Assembly: GCA_027924645.1 (NCBI GenBank)
Contig: BSBN01001225.1
Span: 12,914,001 to 12,978,000, forward strand
Reading direction: 5' to 3'
DNA from: Cunninghamia lanceolata
Lineage: Eukaryota; Streptophyta; Pinopsida; Cupressales; Cupressaceae
DNA length: 64,000 nt
Positions 58,271 through 64,000 of this stretch are shown here, one piece after another. The notes below the pieces were generated by a model. It was not told the origin of the DNA. It saw nothing but the letters and a program-made list of their open reading frames with translations, and made no database searches. A program made the position numbers and the translations under genes. How positions within the stretch are numbered: the stretch's first letter is position 1; each line of letters begins with the position of its first letter.

Positions 58271-58740
58271 TTAGGTATAAAACCGGCGAAGATGCATACT
58301 ATTGATTGGGTCATTAAACAACTCACCCTCTAATGTTGCTAACTGATATGCCCCCGATCCATAGGTAGTAATGATTACATAAGGACCCAGCTAGTTGGGC
58401 TCAAACTTATCTTTCTTTTTGCGATCCTGTTGATTGCGGAGATTTTCCTTAAGTACCAGATCACCAACGTTGAAGACTCTTGGACGGCCGTGTGATTGTA
58501 GCTCCATGACATTCTCTATTGATATGCTTTGAGATGGTTAAAGGCCTGTTTCCTTCTCTCTTCTAACAACTCTAATTCTTGCAATCTGAAAACTCTATAG
58601 TCTTTGTCAATAATGAGAACCATAGACAAAATGGCTTCTGATCCATAGACAAGGGCGTAAGGGGTAGCACCTGTGGGAGTGTGTATACTGGTTCGATAGG
58701 CCCATAGAGTAGGATTCAGTTGGATGTGCCAATTGTGAGG
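58271..58740 (-). pseudogene. Ty3/gypsy integrase C-terminus (element VIII)
   Basis: Read from 58740 down: WHIQLNPTLWAYRTSIHTPTGATPYALVYGSEAI, a signature of the integrase end in Tat/Ogre-type and related gypsy elements, then LQELELLERRKQAF. After a frameshift come NVGDLVLKENLRN, KFEPNWLGPYVI and the terminal MHLRRFYT at 58271. The homology begins abruptly near 58740, so the rest of the element is missing or interrupted there. It lies opposite in strand to the PMD gene. Confidence 0.85.
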
Positions 58741-59621
58741 CCTACCCTTGTCACTCCCTTATATTGACGATTTTATATTACTGTTGGAGACATATTTTAG
58801 ACTTGTGGGGATTGTTGATCCTGATATGCAGGACTATTAGACTTTATTCTTTTACCTTTGAATTATTATGTTTAGCATGATTATGATTAGGCTAGATGTT
58901 GATTCAATTACTGACAATGAGTTGACATGTGATTTGCTTTATGATACTATTTGAGATACTAGACATGTGATTATGGTTATGGAATTATTATGTGATTTTA
59001 TCCTATGATGGATTATTGAAATATAAAATTAGGAATTTAATTATGATGTGATTTTATGATGGTTATATGATCATGAGATGATGTGAGTGTATGTTTTACT
59101 TTGCTTCGGCTATGATATACATGTTGGATTAATATTTTGTTTAAGTGCGCAGGGGTTTCTAACCAAGCCATGGATAATCAGAGATTATCCCACACACTTT
59201 GTAATTTTCCATGTAAAGCTGATCTAGTTCCAAGAGGAAACAAGATCAACTATGTATGCATGATGGACTTTTCATAATGTTGTTGTGTGATGTTGTTTGG
59301 GTTAGGTCTACCCCTTTTATATTTGACTTTTAATGGGTGTTGTAAAGATGTAATGTTCACTTGAATTTTATTTTGAGTTTATATTTTTAAGACCCCTTTT
59401 TATGTGATTTTACTCACCCTATGGTGCTCAAAATGGATTAAAAGTGACCCTGGGTTGTACCCCTAGGGTCTAGGGACCATTTGAGCTTGTATAACCTTAG
59501 GTAAACTCCCATTTGGTCACTTAAACTTCACCCTGAAGTAAAGTGACGAAAATGGAAGTTTGAAAAGGAGAGGAAGAGTGGGTCAAACACTCAACCTCTT
59601 CCATTCCTCTTTCCTAGGTTT

Positions 59622-59675
59622 GGGAGAGTCTTCAAGACCTCTAAATTGTGGAGGACTCAACTCCAAGACTCTCCC
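59622..59675. repeat. Inverted repeat, 11-bp arms
   Basis: GGGAGAGTCTT and AAGACTCTCCC flank a 32 bp loop. Perfect arms, seen directly. Confidence 0.85.
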
Positions 59676-61504
59676 ATAATTGGTGAGGGTACCTTGGGGT
59701 TGTGTGGGCTTTCTTAGGAGGAGATGATTGGGGCACTTGTAGTACCCACTCCTTCTTTGGCTCCACTTTTCTTTCTCACATGTGTGAGAGAGAGCAAGTG
59801 GAGGGGGAAAGACTTGGTGGAATGGGTGGATGACAAGTGTCACCACCCCATTCCATGAGTCTTGCAAGTGGTTGTGTGGAGGAGTGAGGAGGTGACATGT
59901 GTCACCTCCCCATCCCTCAAGGCTCATGAGAATAACCTATTTTAATCCCTCTTGAAGAGAGGGAGAGGTTGTTGAATCATTTTTCAATTTTTAAATTTTA
60001 ATTGATTTTGGGAGAGAGTTGGAGGGGATTTTGGAGGCTCAATTTGGAGGAGTTGGAGGTGGAGTTGGAGGAGCTCTTTTCAACTAACTTCCATTTGGGC
60101 TATTAAAGGTAGGATTCAAGGCTATTCCCTATGTATTTTGATTACTTATGTGATGCTTGTGTGTGTGTTTCCATATTGTGTTTTATTTTTGTTGTTGTGG
60201 GGAAAATATTTATGGGTGTTGTGAGAGCCTCTCCATTTGGAGAAAATGCTCAACATGTGTGGGGTGGGGGAGGAGTGAACCTCCTCAAGGTCACATCCTA
60301 ATTTTTTTTTGTGATATTTAGCCTTGAGGGCAAGATGAGAAAATATGTATATTAGAATGGCTTGAGAGCCTTGAAAAATTTATGTGAAATTTGGTTTTTA
60401 TGTGATGGCTTGAGGCCATGAGAAAGTTGGTTTTTGGGAGTTATTGGAGTGACACTCTTGAGTTGAGTGATGTCCACTTCCCTACCCCATTAAACTCATT
60501 TTGTTGAGTTTTGTTTTTGTGTTTGAGTGTTCTTGTTGTGAAGTGGTGTGTGTTCCTTGTGTGAGGATGACCTCTAAGCTCGGGGGTGACTCATGAGTGA
60601 GTCTATGGTAGGGAGGAGAGCAATTTTGTAGCTTTTTTCTTTCCCCTTCTATGTGTTATTGCAGGTTATTTTGGAGCAATGGAGTGTGGGAGAAAAATGA
60701 CATTTTCACGGTTTTGTTCATTTTCATTTTGGCTATTGAAAGAAAAGTAAAAGTCTTAAATTGAGTTGTATATGGTTGTATTGATCTTGGAAATATATAT
60801 ATGTTATGTTGCTGATTTTACTATGACTGTGAGAAAAATGGGGAATAGAAAAAAATATGTCATGTTATTGTTTCCATTTATACATATATGCCTTTTAAAA
60901 AAAAGGTAATACATATGGTTGGTTGTAAATATATATTTCCAAAAGAAAGATTAAAAAAAAAATGTATTCTTGTTGTTTTAGTTTCAAGAAAAGAAAAAAA
61001 TATATTGTATTTGTATTCATTTCAAAAGGAAAAAAAAAAAAACTAATTAGAATTTTATTTCGAAAAAAAAAATGTTATTTTGGTTTATGAGATTTGCACT
61101 AGTGATTATGTTATATATATATATAAATAAATAAATATATAGATATATATAAAAATATGTTTACATTCTTTTTTATTGTCTCTACTTTAATTTAAGCTTG
61201 TTGGAAAAATACAGTTTGTATCATTGCGAATATTTGTTATAGAACATAAGAAAGTGTATGTTACGATATATATATTTTTATTTTTTTTATCTTTTGCTAG
61301 TAATAATAGTGACACTGAGAATAAAAAATATGAGTATTTTCTTCCTGAACATATACCTATATATATAACTAATATATATTATATAATGTATTGGATTTGA
61401 GTATTAAATAGAAAGAAGAAATAAATAATGATGAATCTGAGAGACTGTGTGTACTGCCGAATGTATTTTGATGTTGCTGTTTTTTTTTTAAAGATAATGG
61501 ACGG

Positions 61505-61532
61505 TGGGTGGGGGTTTCAAACCCCCTACCCA
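61505..61532. repeat. Short GC-rich hairpin
   Basis: gggtggggg, tttcaaa, cccccta ccc form a stem-loop next to the longer palindrome below. Confidence 0.7.
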
Positions 61533-61558
61533 TCGTTGCCCCTTGCATAAGTGTCTGG

Positions 61559-61636
61559 GTGTGGGGAGGGGGCTGAACCCCCACCCACATCCCACCATAG
61601 TGGGGTGTGGGTGGGGGCACGACCCCCTCCCCACAC
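61559..61636. repeat. 78 bp GC-rich near-palindrome
   Basis: Outer arms GTGTGGGGAGGGGG and CCCCCTCCCCACAC, a 5-nt mismatch bubble, inner arms CCCCCACCCACA/TGTGGGTGGGGG, one further mismatch, then CCCAC-CATA-GTGGG at the centre. Both strands would fold into an almost continuous ~37-nt stem. It stands out from the AT-rich surroundings. Possible roles are LTR regulatory structure or foldback; none is shown. Confidence 0.85.
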
Positions 61637-61749
61637 CCCCGTTGCCCTCCTTATAACCAAAAACCCTGGCGCCCATACCCCTATGTCCTTCCTCCTTTGT
61701 GCGCTCGGCCTTTCGGCTCATTAAGACCTACATTATTTACTCAACATTA

Positions 61750-62307
61750 TTTCTTATTGTATATAATCTGTAGTTTAGTATATATATATATATGTTGTTA
61801 TATGGAGCCTAATCAGACTCAGAGGTTAAATTTACCCCACTTTTATCAGCACGGTTTCCCCCCAAATTCCTATGGGGTCAAGGGGCAGCACCCTTGGTGC
61901 ACTCCTTGTCGTGATATAAGGTGGGGTCGAGGGGTAGTGCCTCTGAAACCTCACATGGTGTTTTATTATTTTATTAAGGCATCAGGAGTTATTTTTCTAT
62001 TGGCCGACATAAAAAAAACCTATTTTGTAATCGACTTAAGGCTTGATAAAAGTGGCTAAGGGTTAGGGTATTTTCAATGGAGATGTATTGTAGCATTTTT
62101 GCAGTGGTATTGAGTTGCAAGGATTTCTGGTTGTAATCGGTTTGGTTTACTAGATAATAATATTGGACTCTGTTGGTGGATGTAGCTTGAGTTTGGGTGA
62201 ACTACATTAAAACTTGTCTCTCGCTGTTATTATTTCTGTGTATTTTCATTCCTCTGTTTAATCTTTATTTGCATTTAATTGATATCTTCTATTGGCTAAC
62301 CCTAACA
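61750..62307 (+). mobile_element. 5' LTR of copia element X (right edge firm, left edge unknown)
   Basis: The LTR must end at ..CCCTAACA (62307) because the primer site follows. The region has ggggtcaaggggcagcaccc and ggggtcgaggggtagtgcc elements of a kind often seen in copia LTRs. The left edge could not be set: the partner LTR is beyond the window. Confidence 0.6.
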
Positions 62308-62309
62308 AG

Positions 62310-62321
62310 TGGCATCAGAGC
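62310..62321 (+). other. Element X primer binding site
   Basis: TGGCATCAGAGC, one change from the initiator-Met site, two bases after the LTR. Confidence 0.88.
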
Positions 62322-62392
62322 AGGTTGTGTTTGATTATCATCTGCAGGAAGGTCTCACGGTTGAGTGGGAGTCTCATGGTTAAGTGGGAGCA

Positions 62393-63190
62393 ATGGCAGA
62401 TGAGGGTAAATTGAAGGTTGATAAATTTAATGGGCAGAACTATTAGTTATGGAATATGCAAATGGAGGATTACCTCTATTAGAAGGATTTATGGAGGCCA
62501 TTGGAAGGAGTATCTAAGAAACTGATAGGAATGATGGATGAGGATTGGAAACTTTTGGACAGAAAGGCACTAGGAACCATTTGGTTGTGCTTGACACAAT
62601 TTGTGGCATTCAATATAATAGAAGCGAAGACAACAAGTGAACTGATGAAAGCTTTGGCTAAATTATATGAAAAACCCTTAGCCTCAAATAAGGTATTTCT
62701 CATGAAGCATTTGTTTAATCTAAAAATGATTGAAGGTGGATCTGTAAAATATAATTTAAATGAGTTTAATATGATTGCCAGTCAGTTAACTTCTATAAAA
62801 GTGAAATTTGATGAAGAGGTGAGGGTTCTCTTAGTTTTATGTTCTTTAGCAGAAAGATGGAATAGCTTGGTAATGGTTGTAAGTAACTCTGTCTCTGGTT
62901 CAAACACTTTAAAATTTGATGATGTTGTTGGTGTTATCCTTAGCGAGGAAATGCGACGGAAAAGCTCAGGAGGGTCCACATTAGGTAGTGTTTTGAATGC
63001 AGAAAGTAGGGACAGATTAAAGGAGAGAGGACAAGGCTCTGGAGGTCATGGGAAGTCATGAGGAAAATCAAAGGACAAGAGATCCCAATTTAGAGGACAG
63101 AAGGATTGTTGGTACTATGGGAAACTAGGTCATCTGAAGAAAGATTGCTGGTCTCAGAAGAATAAAGGAGACAAACAAGAAGGCAATAAG
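62393..63190 (+). pseudogene. gag: Copia Gag (element X)
   Basis: ATG at 62393 with KLKVDKFNGQNY, TAG, LWNMQMEDYLY, TAG, then an open stretch 62501-63061: GTIWLCLTQFVAFNI, ELMKALAKLYEKP, KHLFNLKMIEGGSV, VLLVLCSLAERWNSLV and VVGVILSEEMRRKS, the standard Gag of a Tork-like copia. After TGA at 63059 comes a knuckle CWYYGKLGHLKKDC with Tyr in place of the second Cys. All pieces share one frame, so only three stop mutations separate it from an open Gag. Confidence 0.9.
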
Positions 63191-63650
63191 GAGGCAAATG
63201 TGGTAAGTAATAAATCTGAAGATGATGCTTTGATTCTTTCCCTAAATAATGCTGACGATTCATGGGTTTTAGATTCAGGGGCCTCATTTCATGCTACACC
63301 CCATAGAAGTTATTTTCTTAATTATGTCCAAGGGGATTTTGGGCTAGTTTATTTGGGAGATAACGAATCCTGTCAGATTGTTGGAAAGGGAAGAATTAAG
63401 ATTAAGTTGCAGAATAGGAATCATTGGCTACTACAAGAGGTAAGGCACGTTCCAAGGCTCAGTAGGAATTTCATTTTAGTAGGGGAGCTAGCTGAAGAAG
63501 GTTGCATTGTTACATTTACTGATAAAAATTGGAAGGTTTCAAAAGGTGCCTTAATAGTAGCAAAATGTTTGAAAGTAGGTACCTTATATCTTTGTACAGG
63601 TCATACTATTCCTTCTACTTTAGCTGTTGCAAAGAAAAAATAAACAGGTT
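63191..63650 (+). pseudogene. Copia aspartic protease (element X), motif intact
   Basis: In the same frame as Gag: DDSWVLDSGASFHATPHRSYF has the complete D-S-G site, followed by VYLGDNESCQIVGKG, VRHVPRLSRNFILVGEL and FTDKNWKVSKGALIVAK. A TAA at about 63641 ends the open piece. It is one of the better preserved coding pieces in the window. Confidence 0.9.
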
Positions 63651-64000
63651 TAGGAACAATTGCTATAGGTTTGTAGGAAGAGACTGAAACAGTTGCTGCA
63701 GGTTCTGAAATAATACTGTGGCATAACAGACTTGGGCATATGAGTGAAAAAGGTATGAAGGTACTTCATTGTAAGAAAGTTTTACCAAGTCTAAAATGTA
63801 TTAATATAGATTTCTGTGAAAGTTGTGTGTATGGAAAACAAAAGAGAGTCAGTTTTCTCAAGGATGGGAAGCAAAAGAAAGATGAAAAGTTGGAGCTTGT
63901 GCATATAGATGTATGGGGACCAGCCCAGGTATCTTCTCTTGGTGGCTCTCGGTATTATGTTACATTCATAGATGATGCAACTAGGAAGGTATGGATTTAT
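63651..64000 (+). pseudogene. Copia pre-integrase and integrase start (element X), cut by window end
   Basis: Same frame continues past a TAG (~63674): ILWHNRLGHMSEKGM, FCESCVYGKQKRVSF (zinc-binding HHCC region), then LELVHIDVWGPAQ with the first catalytic Asp and YYVTFIDDATRKVWIY at the edge. The rest lies beyond 64000. Confidence 0.9.

Larger units (their letters stand above)
58741..61558. other. Unclassified, low-complexity DNA
   Basis: No gene. It includes an inverted repeat (59622-59632 against 59665-59675), homopolymer-rich A/T runs (60890-61300) and AT repeats (61110-61150). Part may be the LTR of element X, starting perhaps at a TGTTGG near 58784, but this is unproven. The minus frame 59583-59927 has no recognised domain. 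Confidence 0.45.

Noticed and set aside
59583..59927. 114-codon minus-strand frame
   Set aside because: No domain, GC-skewed local composition and overlap with an inverted repeat make chance likely.
61369..62059. Pro/His-rich frames on both strands near the GC palindrome
   Set aside because: Produced by the CCCCAC/GTGGGG repeats; they are complementary readings of one hairpin.

Overview
This window looks like repeat-dominated nuclear DNA from a plant with a large genome. It is AT-rich, almost everything recognisable is plant-type Ty1/copia or Ty3/gypsy LTR retrotransposon, priming sites match the initiator-Met tRNA type used by plant copia elements, and an intron-containing plant mobile domain gene is present. 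The species cannot be named from the sequence; a gymnosperm-like genome is a guess from the long LTRs and deep nesting. I found no convincing host gene, tRNA or rRNA. || Layout. 1-4250: gene-free DNA with an (AC)21 microsatellite and a ~500 bp direct duplication. 4250-7502: 5'-truncated, decayed Ty3/gypsy element with chromodomain (element IX, minus strand). 7503-9374: unclassified DNA with a ~275 bp direct repeat pair. 9375-49713: one nested complex, reconstructed from LTR ends, 5-bp target-site duplications (TSDs) and reading across the junctions. The outermost is VI, a Tat/Ogre-like gypsy (minus, TSD gtgaa). Its 3' LTR was hit by I, a copia-type element with no pol (plus, TSD ctagg/ccggg). 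I was then hit in its extra ORF by II, a decayed copia with all domains (plus, TSD agatg), and in its 3' LTR by III, another copia (minus, TSD tgtcc/tgtct). III was hit in its LTR by IV, a non-autonomous element with 2.7 kb LTRs (TSD aaaac). The 5' LTR of VI was hit separately by V, a solo LTR (TSD tgggt). 49714-51991: LTR fragments. 51992-58740: gypsy element VIII (minus), with 3' LTR, polypurine tract and integrase end, carrying an antisense plant-mobile-domain gene with its own TATA box and intron. 58741-61750: unclassified, including a 78 bp GC-rich near-palindrome. ~61750-64000: 5' end of a plus-strand copia element (X) cut by the window edge. || How the parts relate. II, III and X carry a Gag-PR-IN-RT type of coding plan and I and IV do not; I shares LTR end structure with II and may have been mobilised by such a partner. 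Nearly all reading frames are broken, mostly by TAG/TAA/TGA where Gln or Trp is expected, the pattern of methyl-cytosine deamination. The least explained signals are the dense array of short palindromes in the LTRs of IV, also found in solo LTR V, the antisense PMD cargo of VIII, and the two pol-less elements I and IV with unusual proteins. All boundaries and reading frames here come from hand reading, without alignment software.
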